Both the position numbers and the translations under genes were made by a program. Positions 39,151 to 47,813 of a stretch of 64,000 nt of DNA are shown one piece after another. This DNA is from Xenophilus arseniciresistens (GTDB lineage: Bacteria; Pseudomonadota; Gammaproteobacteria; Burkholderiales; Burkholderiaceae_C). The notes beneath the pieces are model-generated. The model was not told the origin of the DNA. It was given only the letters and a program-made list of their open reading frames with translations, and did not search any database. The stretch's first letter is position 1; each line of letters starts with the position of its first letter. The DNA is taken from NCBI RefSeq assembly GCF_028023875.1, contig NZ_JAQIPB010000006.1:310001-374000 (forward strand). The letters run 5' to 3'.

Positions 39151-40611
39151 ATGCAGAAGATCGCAGCGCCCTGCAGGCGCGCCGCCGGTGTGCTCGTTTC
39201 GGCCTGGATGCTGGCGGGCGCGGCCGGCGCGGCACTGGCCACGCCGCTGCCCGAGCTGCGGATCGACCCGGCGCAGATCAGCGTCTCGGGCATTTCCTCG
39301 GGCGGCTACATGGCGGTGCAGCTGCATGTGGCCTATTCGGCCACCTTCAAGAAGGGGGCGGGCGTCGTGGCGGCCGGGCCCTACAACTGCGCCGACGGCT
39401 CGGTGGTCTACGCCACGGGGCGCTGCATGGCGCATGACACGAGCATCCCCGTGAGCAGCCTGGTATCGACCACGCAGTCGTGGGCCACGAGCGGGCTGAT
39501 CGACCCCGTCTCCAACCTTGCGGGCAGCCGCATCTACCTGTTCTCCGGCACCCTGGACAGCTCGGTCAAGACCGCGGTGGTGGACGACCTCAACAGCTAC
39601 TACGGCGCCTTCGTGCCCGCCGCCAACATCCTCTACAAGAAGGATCTGGCGGCCGAGCACGCGATGGTGACCGACGACTACGGCAGCGCCTGCTCCGTCA
39701 AGGCCGAGCCCTACGTCAACGACTGCAATTTCGACCTGGCCGGCGCGCTGCTGCAGCAGATCCACGGCCCGCTCAATGCGCGCAACGCGGCGGCGCTGGG
39801 CGGCAGCTTCATCGAGTTCGACCAGCGCGGCTTCGTGGGCGGTCATGCGATGGCCCAGACCGGCTGGGCCTATGTGCCGGCCGCCTGCGCCAGCGGCAGC
39901 ACCGAGTGCCGCCTGCATGTGGCCCTGCATGGCTGCAAGCAGAACACGGCCGACATGGGCGAGCAGTTCGTGCGCAACACGGGCTACAACCGCTGGGCCG
40001 ACACCAACAACATCGTGGTGCTGTACCCGCAGACCGGCGTGACGGCCACCAACAGCTGCTGGGACTGGTGGGGCTACGACAGCGCCGACTATGCGAAGAA
40101 GTCCGGCCCCCAGATGGCGGCCGTGCATGCGATGGTCAAGCACTTGGCGGGCGGTTCAGCCACCGCCGCATTGGCCGCGCCGGGCAGCCTGAGCACCTCG
40201 AACGCCACGGCCAGCAGCATGAAGCTGAGCTGGTCGGCCGTGCCCGGCGCGGCCGGCTATGTGGTGTATCGCAATGGCGGGCGGCGCAACGCCACGCCGC
40301 TCACCAGCACCACCTACACCGACAGCGACCTCGTGGCCGGCAGCAGCTACAGCTGGAGCGTCAAGGCCGTGGACGCCAGCGGCGCGCGCGGCGCCGCATC
40401 GGCCACCGCCACGGCCAGCACCACGGGCATGACGCCGGTGTGCACCACCACCGACAACTACAGCCACACCCTGGCCGCGCGCGCCTACGCGCTCTATGGC
40501 TTCACCTATGCCTATGGCTCCAACCAGGCCATGGGACTGTGGAACATCTACATCACCACCACGCTGAAGAAGACCGCCAGCGGCTACTACCAGATCGGCA
40601 CCTGCTACTGA
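39151..40611 (+). CDS. Secreted PHB-depolymerase-like esterase with FN3 domain
   Basis: This 486-aa protein carries a signal peptide (MQKIAAPCRRAAGVLVSAWM ending AALAT). The catalytic region resembles extracellular polyhydroxybutyrate depolymerases of the type whose nucleophile lies near the N-terminus: GISSGG at 47-52, with Ser49 in a G-x-S-x-G box. The downstream LHVALHGCKQNTADMGEQFV, NNIVVLYPQTG and SCWDWWGYD are family signatures. A fibronectin type III domain (about residues 345-425, LSWSAVPGAAGYVVYRNGG) and a Tyr-rich 50-residue C-terminal domain may bind the insoluble polymer. AGGAG lies before the ATG. Its place inside an importer operon is unusual and suggests that the products are taken up by that importer. 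Confidence 0.87.
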   Translation: MQKIAAPCRRAAGVLVSAWMLAGAAGAALATPLPELRIDPAQISVSGISSGGYMAVQLHVAYSATFKKGAGVVAAGPYNCADGSVVYATGRCMAHDTSIPVSSLVSTTQSWATSGLIDPVSNLAGSRIYLFSGTLDSSVKTAVVDDLNSYYGAFVPAANILYKKDLAAEHAMVTDDYGSACSVKAEPYVNDCNFDLAGALLQQIHGPLNARNAAALGGSFIEFDQRGFVGGHAMAQTGWAYVPAACASGSTECRLHVALHGCKQNTADMGEQFVRNTGYNRWADTNNIVVLYPQTGVTATNSCWDWWGYDSADYAKKSGPQMAAVHAMVKHLAGGSATAALAAPGSLSTSNATASSMKLSWSAVPGAAGYVVYRNGGRRNATPLTSTTYTDSDLVAGSSYSWSVKAVDASGARGAASATATASTTGMTPVCTTTDNYSHTLAARAYALYGFTYAYGSNQAMGLWNIYITTTLKKTASGYYQIGTCY

Positions 40612-40614
40612 TTG

Positions 40615-41403
40615 ATGACTCCCGGGGAGACACGGAAATTGCTTGAGACCCAGAACCTGACCATCCGCTTCGGCGGGCATGTGGCGGTGAATGCCGTGAG
40701 CTGCCGCTTTGCGCCCGGCACGCTCACGGCCATCGTAGGCCCCAACGGCGCGGGCAAGACCACCTACTTCAACCTGATCTCCGGCCAGCTCCGGGCCACG
40801 GCCGGCAAGGTGCTGCTCAACGGCCGCGAGCTTTCAGCATTGCCTGCATCCGCGCGCACGCGTGCCGGCCTGGGCCGCGCCTTCCAGCTCACCAACCTGT
40901 TCCCCAACCTCTCGGTGCTGGAGAACGTGCGCCTGGCCGTGCAGGCCGCGCATGAAGGGCCGCACCGGCGCGGCCTGAACCTGTGGAGCATCTGGAGCGA
41001 CCACCGGCAACTGACCGAGCGTGCCGATGCCTTGCTGGCCCAGACCCACCTGAAGGCGCGCGAACACGACGTGGTGGCCAGCCTGCCGCACGGCGACCAG
41101 CGCAAGCTCGAAGTGGCGCTGCTGATGGCGCTGGAGCCCGAGGTCTTCATGTTCGACGAGCCCACGGCCGGCATGAACGCGGCCGAGGCGCCGGTGATCC
41201 TCGACCTGATCCGCAAACTCAAGCAGGACAAGTCAAAGACCATCCTGCTGGTGGAACACAAGATGGACGTGGTGCGCGAGCTGGCCGACCGCATCATCGT
41301 GCTGCACAACGGCACGCTGGTGGCCGATGGCGAGCCGGCCGAGGTGATCGCCTCGCCGGTGGTGCAAGAGGCTTACCTGGGCGTGGCGAAGGAGGCAGCA
41401 TGA
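40615..41403 (+). CDS. ABC importer ATPase, LivG type
   Basis: This protein of about 262 aa is the first of two ATPases. The Walker A motif is GPNGAGKTT, the signature region is degenerate (SLPHGDQRKLEVALLMALEP, as usual in LivG) and Walker B is FMFDEPTAGM. LEHKMDVV-type residues (LLVEHKMDVVRELADRI) follow. ATG 40615 begins 4 bp after the esterase stop. A TTG at 40639, giving LETQNLTIRFGGHV near the start, has a better-spaced GGGGAGA (40623-40629) and may be the true start. It overlaps the next gene by 4 bp (ATGA). It powers import together with the LivF-type subunit. Confidence 0.93.
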   Translation: MTPGETRKLLETQNLTIRFGGHVAVNAVSCRFAPGTLTAIVGPNGAGKTTYFNLISGQLRATAGKVLLNGRELSALPASARTRAGLGRAFQLTNLFPNLSVLENVRLAVQAAHEGPHRRGLNLWSIWSDHRQLTERADALLAQTHLKAREHDVVASLPHGDQRKLEVALLMALEPEVFMFDEPTAGMNAAEAPVILDLIRKLKQDKSKTILLVEHKMDVVRELADRIIVLHNGTLVADGEPAEVIASPVVQEAYLGVAKEAA

Positions 41404-42119
41404 ATCTGCTTGAACTCCAGGGCGTGCAGACGCACATCGGCGCCTATCACATCCTCCACGGCGTCGACCTGCAGGTGCCCAAGGGCGAGCTCACCATGCT
41501 GCTGGGGCGCAATGGCGCGGGCAAGTCCACCACCTTGCGCACCATCATGGGCCTGTGGCATGCGTCGCAGGGCAGCGTGCGCTTCGCGGGGCGCGACATC
41601 ACCCAGCTCAGCACGCCGCAGATCGCGGGGCTGGGCATCGCCTACGTGCCCGAGACCATGGGCATCTTTGCCGACCTCACGGTCAAGGAAAACATGCTGC
41701 TGGCCGCGCGTGCCGCGCGCAACGCGCAGGACATGGACGACATGCGCCTGAAGTGGATTTTTCGGCTCTTCCCCGCGGTGGAGAAGTTCTGGAATCACCC
41801 GGCCGGCAAGCTCTCTGGCGGGCAAAAGCAGATGCTGGCCGTCTCGCGCGCCATCGTGGAGCCGCGCGAGCTGCTGATCATCGACGAGCCCAGCAAGGGC
41901 CTGGCGCCGGCCATCATCAACAACATGATCGACGCCTTTGGTGAGCTCAAGGCCGCTGGCGTCACGATCCTGCTGGTGGAGCAGAACATCCACTTCGCGC
42001 AACGCCTGGGCGACACCGTGGCCGTGATGGACAACGGCCGCGTGATGCATGCGGGTTCGATGGCCGAGTTCTCGGCCGATACGCAACTGCAGCAGCGCCT
42101 GCTGGGGCTGGCACTATGA
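41400..42119 (+). CDS. ABC importer ATPase, LivF type
   Basis: This 239-aa ATPase has Walker A GRNGAGKST, signature LSGGQKQML and Walker B LLIIDEPSKGL, with VEQNIHFAQRLGDTVAVMD downstream, the usual LivF pattern. GGAGG (41391-41395) precedes the ATG. The start overlaps the LivG stop and the end overlaps the LivH-like start, each by ATGA, so four genes here are translationally coupled. Its partner is the LivG-type ATPase above. Confidence 0.94.
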   Translation: MNLLELQGVQTHIGAYHILHGVDLQVPKGELTMLLGRNGAGKSTTLRTIMGLWHASQGSVRFAGRDITQLSTPQIAGLGIAYVPETMGIFADLTVKENMLLAARAARNAQDMDDMRLKWIFRLFPAVEKFWNHPAGKLSGGQKQMLAVSRAIVEPRELLIIDEPSKGLAPAIINNMIDAFGELKAAGVTILLVEQNIHFAQRLGDTVAVMDNGRVMHAGSMAEFSADTQLQQRLLGLAL

Positions 42120-43117
42120 ATCTCCTGAAAACAGAACTCGACTGGAAGCCGCTGGCCCTGGTGCCCGTGCTCGCGCTGCTGGCGCTGCCGCTGGTGGGCT
42201 CGCCCAGCACCTGGCTCACGCTCACGGTGGCGGGGCTGGCCATGGGCATGATCGTGTTCATCATTGCCTCGGGCCTGACCCTGGTCTTCGGCCTGATGGA
42301 CGTGCTGAACTTCGGCCACGGCGTGTTCATCGCGCTGGGCGCCTTCGTGGCCATGAGCGTGCTGGGCAGCATGGGCGACTGGACGCAGTCCCAATCGCTG
42401 CTGACCAACCTGCTGGCCGTGCTGCCGGCCATGCTGGTGGCCATGCTGGTGGCCGGCGCACTGGGCCTGGCTTTCGAGCGCTTCATCGTGCGGCCCGTGT
42501 ACGGCCAGCACCTCAAGCAGATCCTGATCACCATGGGCGGCATGATCATCGGCGAGGAGCTGATCAAGGTGATCTGGGGCCCGGCGCAGATCCCGCTGCC
42601 GCTGCCCGAGGGCCTGCGCGGCTCCTGGATCATTCCGATGGTGGGCGATGCCGCGGTGGAGAAGTACCGCGTGCTGGCGGTGGTGGTGGGCGCGCTGGTC
42701 TTCGGCCTGCTGGCCTGGACCCTGGCGCGCACCAAGATCGGCCTGCTGATCCGCGCCGGCGTGCAGGACCGCGAGATGGTCGAGTCGCTGGGCTACCGCA
42801 TCCGCGTGCTCTTCGTGGGCATCTTCGTGGCCGGCAGCGCGCTGGCCGGGCTGGGCGGCGTGATGTGGGGCCTGTACCAGCAGAGCGTGATCCCGCAGAT
42901 GGGCGCGCAGGTCAACGTGCTGATCTTCATCGTGATCATCATCGGCGGCCTGGGCTCGACCACGGGCGCGCTGATCGGCGCGCTGCTGGTGGGGCTGATG
43001 GCCAACTACACGGGCTTCATCGCGCCCAAGGTGGCGCTGTTTTCCAACATCGCGCTGATGGTGGCCATCCTGCTGTGGCGGCCGCAGGGTGTGTACCCCG
43101 TGGCGGGAAGCCGCTGA
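42116..43117 (+). CDS. ABC importer permease, LivH type
   Basis: This 333-aa membrane protein has about eight to nine hydrophobic segments. Family marks are ASGLTLVFGLMDVLNFGHGV, near TM2-TM3, and the IGGLGSTTGALIGALLVGL coupling-loop region near the end, with RAGVQDREMVESLGYRI as the cytoplasmic EAA-like segment. It overlaps the LivF-type gene by 4 bp and is followed after 19 bp by the second permease. It forms the translocation channel with that protein. Confidence 0.93.
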   Translation: MNLLKTELDWKPLALVPVLALLALPLVGSPSTWLTLTVAGLAMGMIVFIIASGLTLVFGLMDVLNFGHGVFIALGAFVAMSVLGSMGDWTQSQSLLTNLLAVLPAMLVAMLVAGALGLAFERFIVRPVYGQHLKQILITMGGMIIGEELIKVIWGPAQIPLPLPEGLRGSWIIPMVGDAAVEKYRVLAVVVGALVFGLLAWTLARTKIGLLIRAGVQDREMVESLGYRIRVLFVGIFVAGSALAGLGGVMWGLYQQSVIPQMGAQVNVLIFIVIIIGGLGSTTGALIGALLVGLMANYTGFIAPKVALFSNIALMVAILLWRPQGVYPVAGSR

Positions 43118-43136
43118 GCGCAAAGGGAACACATCC

Positions 43137-44201
43137 ATGATCCGACGTCTTCTTTCCAACGACCTGCCGCGCAGCCGCGTGCTGGCCGTGCTGTTGCTGG
43201 CGGTGCTGCTGGGCCTGGCCTTCGCGCCCTTCATCTTCCCGGGCGTCAAGGCGCTCAACGTGGCGGCCAAGATCCTGGTCTTCATCGTGCTGGTGGCCAG
43301 CTTCGACCTGCTGCTGGGCTATACGGGCATCGTGAGCTTCGCGCACACCATGTTCTTCGGCATCGGCGCCTACGGCATCGCGATCGCGGCCACGCGCATG
43401 GGCCCGGGCTGGGACGCGATCCTGGTCGGCCTGCTGTGCTCGCTGGTGGTGTCGATGCTGCTGGCGCTGGCCATCGGCCTGTTCTCGCTGCGCGTGCGGG
43501 CCATCTTCTTCGCGATGATCACGCTGGCCGTGGCCTCGGCCTTCCAGACCCTGGCCTCGCAGCTGTCGGAGTTCACGGGCGGCGAAGACGGCCTGACCTT
43601 CAAGCTGCCCGAGCTGATCTCGCCGAGCTTCGAGTTCAGCGAAGAACCCTTCTTCGGCGTCTCGCTCGATGGGCGCCTGCTGTGCTACTACCTGCTGTTC
43701 GTCGTGGCGGTGGTGCTGGTGCTGGCCTTGCTGCGCATCGTCAACTCGCCCTTTGGTCGCGTGCTGCAGGCCATCCGCGAAAACGAGTTCCGCGCCGAAG
43801 CCATCGGCTACCGCGTGGTGGTCTATCGCACCTTGTCGGCCGTGCTTTCGGCGCTCTTTGCCACGCTGGCCGGCGCCATGCTGGCCATCTGGCTGCGCTA
43901 CAACGGGCCCGACACCTCGCTGTCCTTCGAGATCATGATCGACGTGCTGCTGATCGTGGTGATCGGCGGCATGGGCACCATCTATGGCGCGGCCATTGGC
44001 GCGGTGCTCTTCGTGGTGGCCCAGAGCTACCTGCAGGACCTTCTGCGCCTGGGCAACGAGGCCGTGAGCGGGCTGCCCTGGCTGGCCGCGCTGCTTTCGC
44101 CCGACCGTTGGCTGCTGTGGCTGGGCCTGCTGTTCGTGCTGTCGGTGTACTACTTCCCGACGGGCATCGTCGGCAAGCTGCGTGCGAGGGCCCTGCGATG
44201 A
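43137..44201 (+). CDS. ABC importer permease, LivM type
   Basis: This 354-aa membrane protein is the second permease. The ATG at 43137 follows AAGGGA with normal spacing. Marks include FDLLLGYTGIVSFAHTMFFG, the conserved GYTGxxSFGH-like motif of LivM, the cytoplasmic RVLQAIRENEFRAEAIGYRV segment and VVIGGMGTIYGAAIGAVLF. It overlaps the following hydrolase gene by 4 bp (ATGA). Together the receptor, two ATPases and two permeases make a complete importer. Confidence 0.93.
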   Translation: MIRRLLSNDLPRSRVLAVLLLAVLLGLAFAPFIFPGVKALNVAAKILVFIVLVASFDLLLGYTGIVSFAHTMFFGIGAYGIAIAATRMGPGWDAILVGLLCSLVVSMLLALAIGLFSLRVRAIFFAMITLAVASAFQTLASQLSEFTGGEDGLTFKLPELISPSFEFSEEPFFGVSLDGRLLCYYLLFVVAVVLVLALLRIVNSPFGRVLQAIRENEFRAEAIGYRVVVYRTLSAVLSALFATLAGAMLAIWLRYNGPDTSLSFEIMIDVLLIVVIGGMGTIYGAAIGAVLFVVAQSYLQDLLRLGNEAVSGLPWLAALLSPDRWLLWLGLLFVLSVYYFPTGIVGKLRARALR

Positions 44202-45094
44202 GCGCCGTGACACCGCTTTCCTGCTATGCGCAGCTGTGCGGGCGCGAGATCCACTGGATGGACTGGCAGCCCGCCAGCACGGCGCAGGCGCCCACGGTGA
44301 TCGCCTGGCACGGCCTGGCGCGCACGGGCCGCGACATGGACGAGCTGGCCGGCCACCTCGTGGCGCACGGCTTTCGCGTGATCTGCCCCGACACCCTGGG
44401 TCGCGGTTTGAGCCAATGGAGCCCCGTGCCGGATGAGGAATACCAGCTGAGCTTTTATGCGCAACTGGCCGATGCGCTGTGCGAGCACCTGCAACTGGCG
44501 CGTGTGCACTGGGTGGGCACGTCGATGGGCGGCGCCATCGGCACCGTCTGCGCCTCGGGCCTGCAGGTGCCGCGCATGAAGGCGCGCATCCAGAGCCTTT
44601 TGCTCAATGACAACGCACCCGAGCTGGCCGCGCCCGCGCTGGAGCGCATCAAGGCCTATGCGGGCCAGCCGCCGGCCTTCGACACGGTGGGCGAGCTCGA
44701 AGCCTTCTTCCGCACGGTCTACCAGCCCTATGGCTGGCTCAGCGATGCGCAGTGGCGCCGCCTGACCGAAAGCTCCACGCGCCGCCTGGCCGACGGCCGC
44801 GTGACGCCGCACTACGACCCGGCCATGGTGCGCCAGTTCACGGCGCACGAGAACGACTACCTGATCTGGCCGCACTACGACGCCATCGAGGTGCCCGTGC
44901 TGCTGCTGCGTGGCGCCGATTCCGACCTGGTGCTGCCCTCGGCCGTGCAGGCCATGCGCACGCGCGGGCCGGGCGCGGCGGGGCGCCTGCAGATGATCGA
45001 GGTGCCCGGTTGCGGCCACGCGCCGGCCCTGAACGTACCGGCGCAGCTCGACGCGGTGCGGGCCTTCATCGAATCGGCGCAGGCCCTGGCATGA
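44198..45094 (+). CDS. Cytoplasmic alpha/beta hydrolase at the end of the importer operon
   Basis: This 298-aa protein has an alpha/beta-hydrolase fold: oxyanion-region HGLARTGRDM, the nucleophile elbow GTSMGG, an acid in the LLLRGADSDLVLP strand and the catalytic His in VPGCGHAPAL. There is no signal peptide, so it acts in the cytoplasm. It is coupled by ATGA overlaps to the permease before it and to a small gene after it. In context it probably cleaves an imported ester, for example hydroxyacid dimers released by the secreted depolymerase. Related family members include hydroxybutyrate-dimer and lactone hydrolases, so the exact substrate is unsettled. Confidence 0.9.
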   Translation: MSAVTPLSCYAQLCGREIHWMDWQPASTAQAPTVIAWHGLARTGRDMDELAGHLVAHGFRVICPDTLGRGLSQWSPVPDEEYQLSFYAQLADALCEHLQLARVHWVGTSMGGAIGTVCASGLQVPRMKARIQSLLLNDNAPELAAPALERIKAYAGQPPAFDTVGELEAFFRTVYQPYGWLSDAQWRRLTESSTRRLADGRVTPHYDPAMVRQFTAHENDYLIWPHYDAIEVPVLLLRGADSDLVLPSAVQAMRTRGPGAAGRLQMIEVPGCGHAPALNVPAQLDAVRAFIESAQALA

Positions 45095-45450
45095 GCGCAG
45101 TGCCACGCGCCAGTGATGCCGTCGAGCACTGGTTCGACCCGCTTCTGGCCCGGCGCCTGGCCCAGGCCGGCATGGGCACGCTGGGCGCGCTGACCGAGCG
45201 CATCAACGAGGCCGGCACACGCTGGTGGTACCCCGTGCGCGGCATGGGCGTGACCCGGGCCGCGCGCGTGGTGCAGTGGCTGCAGGCGCAGCCCGGCGCG
45301 CTGGGGCTGGTGGCGGCCGTCGGCGCGCAGGGCACGGCGCCAAGGAATGAACACGCGGGGCAGGCCGCGCCGCAGCAGGCGCTGCCACGCGGCTCAGAGC
45401 CTGCGCACTGGGTCCGCCAGCTGTGCGCGCTGCAGCCAGTCGAACACTGA
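45091..45450 (+). CDS. Small protein resembling the DUF3701 part of phage-integrase-family proteins
   Basis: This 119-aa reading frame starts with an ATGA overlap on the hydrolase. Its first 65 residues (HWFDPLLARRLAQAGMGTLG, ALTERINEAGTRWWYPVRGM, AARVVQWLQAQ) resemble the helix-hairpin-helix-like DUF3701 domain that precedes a tyrosine recombinase in Burkholderiales. No recombinase domain follows; the rest (GLVAAVGAQGTAPRNEHAGQ...) is low in recognisable features and its last 57 bp overlap the convergent DUF2145 gene. It may be a remnant of a longer gene or a stand-alone DNA-binding protein. The domain match is from memory and needs a profile search. Confidence 0.5.
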   Translation: MSAVPRASDAVEHWFDPLLARRLAQAGMGTLGALTERINEAGTRWWYPVRGMGVTRAARVVQWLQAQPGALGLVAAVGAQGTAPRNEHAGQAAPQQALPRGSEPAHWVRQLCALQPVEH

Positions 45451-46212
45451 ATCCACCGTCACGGTCTCGATGCGGTCCGAAAAGCGCTTGTCGTTCGGAT
45501 GGTCGTCGAAGGCGATGTGGGCGCTGCCCACGCGGCCGCCCAGGCGCGTGAGCGGGCCCAGCCGCAGGGTGGTGGGCTCATAGCCCTTGAAGCGCAGCCA
45601 GGCCTGGGCCTGCTCGCGCGTGCGGATGGTGCCGCTCTCCATCGCGCCGGCCAGGGTTTCTGCAGCCCACTGGTTGGACTGCTGGTACTTCTGCCCCCAC
45701 GCATAGCTGACCATGCTGTACGCGCGCTGGTGCAGCGCTTTCACGCGCACGCGGTCCTGCAGCACGGGCAGCAGGCGCTGCTGCACCTCGGGCCTGGGCA
45801 CCATCCAGGCGGCTTCGTGGCGCCACAGGTCATCGAGGAAGAATTCGCCCAGGCCCTGCGCGTAGAGCTGGCCCACGGCCGTGCCGCAATGGTTGAGCTT
45901 GTGCACCACGCGCCACGGGCCTTCGGCCGTGCGCAAGGCCCAGCCCAGGTGCGAATAGCGCAGGCGGTACTTCGACAGGTCCTGGCCGGCGCGGGCCAGC
46001 ACCACCACCTGGGCGCCGCTGCGCGCGTGTTCGGCGTCCAGCGCGCGGGCGGTGCGCTCGGCCAGCTGCATGCCGCGTTCGATCTGCGCGGCCGTGAGGG
46101 GCCGGCTTTCACAACTGCGCCCGGCCTGCGCGCCGCCTGCGGCCAGCAGGCACAGCGCGAGCACTGCGGCGGCGCGGCAGGTGGCCACGGGCCTGGCATT
46201 GCGCGTGGCCAT
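45394..46212 (-). CDS. DUF2145 family secreted protein
   Basis: This 272-aa protein has a signal peptide (AAAVLALCLLAAGGAQAG) and resembles DUF2145. Visible conserved parts are ARAGQDLSKYRLRYSHLGWA, WRVVHKLNHCGT with Cys and His that could form a hydrolase-like site, LYAQGLGEFFLDDLWRHEAA and YSMVSYAWGQKYQQSNQWAA. The SHLG/HCG pattern resembles papain-like or permuted NlpC/P60 proteins, but catalysis is unproven. It lies 3 bp after a small secreted-protein gene and is the last of a three-gene row with YiaAB at the head. Confidence 0.75.
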   Translation of the reverse strand: MATRNARPVATCRAAAVLALCLLAAGGAQAGRSCESRPLTAAQIERGMQLAERTARALDAEHARSGAQVVVLARAGQDLSKYRLRYSHLGWALRTAEGPWRVVHKLNHCGTAVGQLYAQGLGEFFLDDLWRHEAAWMVPRPEVQQRLLPVLQDRVRVKALHQRAYSMVSYAWGQKYQQSNQWAAETLAGAMESGTIRTREQAQAWLRFKGYEPTTLRLGPLTRLGGRVGSAHIAFDDHPNDKRFSDRIETVTVDSVFDWLQRAQLADPVRRL

Positions 46213-46215
46213 GGC

Positions 46216-46716
46216 TCACAGCACCTCGTTGTGCAGCAGCGCGCGGCCCAGCGCGTTGGGGATGAACGCCAGCACCTCGCCGGCCGCCGAGAGGATCACG
46301 CCGCTGCCGATCACGCTACAGCTCACCAACGTGCCCACGCCATGGGCCGCGGCCGAAGCCGCGCGGCCCGAGACTTCCACGCTGACCTGCGCGCCATCGG
46401 AGGCCCGCTCGAGCAGGTAGACCGTGCCGCGCGCCGAGGCATCGACGGCGACCACGGTGAGCAGCGCGCCGCCCACCGACAGGGCCGCAGGCAGCACCAC
46501 GGCGGCGCCGGCCACGGAGCCGGCCGTGGCAGATGCGGCAGTGGCCGAACCCACGACCGAGGCCACGGGCAACAGCGACAGGGCTGCGGAGGCTTCGCTC
46601 TGGGCGCGCGCCGGGCTGGCGGCGAAACCGCCCGCAAGCAGCGCGCCGGCCAGGCCCAGGTGCAGGGCCAGGCGCCTGAGCGCAGGCAAGGCCGGGATCA
46701 TCGACAGTGCAGTCAT
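46216..46716 (-). CDS. Small secreted protein of unknown function
   Basis: This 166-aa protein has a signal peptide (LALHLGLAGALLAGGFAASP ending ARAQ). The mature part is rich in Ala, Ser, Val and Gly and largely hydrophobic: LSLLPVASVVGSATAASATA and LPAALSVGGALLTVVAVD, then charged beta-like strands (GTVYLLERASDGAQVSVEVS) and SCSVIGSGVILSAAGEVLAF. The start is supported by GGAG 8-10 bp upstream on the minus strand. It is tightly linked to the DUF2145 gene. I do not recognise a family with confidence. Confidence 0.7.
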   Translation of the reverse strand: MTALSMIPALPALRRLALHLGLAGALLAGGFAASPARAQSEASAALSLLPVASVVGSATAASATAGSVAGAAVVLPAALSVGGALLTVVAVDASARGTVYLLERASDGAQVSVEVSGRAASAAAHGVGTLVSCSVIGSGVILSAAGEVLAFIPNALGRALLHNEVL

Positions 46717-46748
46717 GGTGCAGGCTCCTTTTCGATCAATGACGGGGT

Positions 46749-47228
46749 TCAGGCGGCATCGCGTTCGGCCTGGCCCAGCGAGACCGAGGCGGACAGGCGG
46801 GCTTCGGCCAGGTCGGCTTCGTGGCGGTCGCGCAGCATCTTGGCCAGCGTGAAGGCGGTGGTGATCAGGTAGAGCCAGCTCACGCCCAGAAAGGCCTTGT
46901 AGGTGACGTTGATCTGCATGCCCAGCAGGCCCCAGCCCGTCAGGCCCATGGCCACCGCAAAGCCACCCCAGACCACCAGCTTCCACATCGGCGTGTCGCC
47001 GGCGCTGCGGCGTGCCGACTGCTGGTCGCGCACGAACTTGGCCAGCACGAAGGCGGCCGAGAGGCAGAACACATAGCCCATGACCATGAAGACCTGCTCC
47101 AGTCGCTCGCCCGGCAGCCAGGCCAGGCCGGTGGCGCACAGGAAGACGGCGATCCCGAAGGACACCCACACCTGCAGTTGCCAGGCGCGCGTGTCGCGTT
47201 GGGGAAGGAGGGCGGTGGAGCGGGTCAT
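46749..47228 (-). CDS. YiaA/YiaB-family inner-membrane protein
   Basis: This 159-aa protein shows two copies of the YiaAB two-helix domain: WVSFGIAVFLCATGLAWLPG with VMGYVFCLSAAFVLAKFVRD, and VVWGGFAVAMGLTGWGLLGM with VSWLYLITTAFTLAKMLRD. Each pair ends in a K[FM][VL]RD motif at the cytoplasmic side. The ATG at 47228 is used; an upstream in-frame ATG at 47261 is possible. It is the first gene of the minus-strand row leading to DUF2145. The function of the family is not known. Confidence 0.85.
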   Translation of the reverse strand: MTRSTALLPQRDTRAWQLQVWVSFGIAVFLCATGLAWLPGERLEQVFMVMGYVFCLSAAFVLAKFVRDQQSARRSAGDTPMWKLVVWGGFAVAMGLTGWGLLGMQINVTYKAFLGVSWLYLITTAFTLAKMLRDRHEADLAEARLSASVSLGQAERDAA

Positions 47229-47423
47229 GGATTCGGTGCCCGTTGGGCGGCTGTTGAACATGGGCGCGATGGTCCGGGCTGCAGCGCGCGGCGCAGGCGA
47301 ATCAATGGCCCTGTGGACGAATCCGGGCCTTTGGGTACTGGATGGCGATACTTCAGCCGCCTTGCCCGAGGCGCATGCTCTACTCGGTGCATCCACCCGA
47401 GCCCGTCCACGCCTTCTCCTGCC

Positions 47424-47804
47424 ATGTCTTCCCTGATCACCGCAGATGCACTGCGACAACTGGCCGCAGCAGCACCGTCCGCAGCGCAACCGGGCTGCAG
47501 CTGCCGCGCCTTGCAGGTGCCTGCGTAGGAGAGCGTGACCGACGCGCGCTGGCCCGCGTCAGTCGTGCGCATCGGCACCCTGCGCGCCGACCTCGAGGCC
47601 GAGCCCACCTTCGAGGAACACCACCCCGAAGGCACGCGCTACGACTCGCCCGATGCGCCCATCGCGGTGCAGTACTTCCCCTTCAACCGCGCCGATGTCT
47701 ACCGCTGCAGCGACTGCGCGCGCGTGTTCCTGCGCTACACCGAATACGGCGGCTATTACATCGACCACCGCGTGCGGCAGGTCGATGCGGCGCGGGTGGT
47801 CTGA
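47424..47804 (+). pseudogene. Small CxxC protein interrupted by an in-frame TAG codon
   Basis: The frame starts MSSLITADALRQLAAAAPSA, runs to CRALQVPA, meets TAG at 47526-47528, and continues in the same frame through VVRIGTLRADLEAEPTFEEH, HHPEGTRYDSPDAPIAVQYF and YRCSDCARVFLRYTEYGGYY to the stop at 47802-47804. The two halves together read like one conserved Burkholderiales protein of about 126 aa with a CxxC zinc-type motif. Either the gene is broken, or the second half is restarted at GTG 47535, for which AGGAG (47527-47531, overlapping the stop) could serve as ribosome-binding site. A sequencing error is also possible. It lies 9 bp before the convergent ferrochelatase gene. Confidence 0.65.
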
Positions 47805-47813
47805 GAACGGCGC

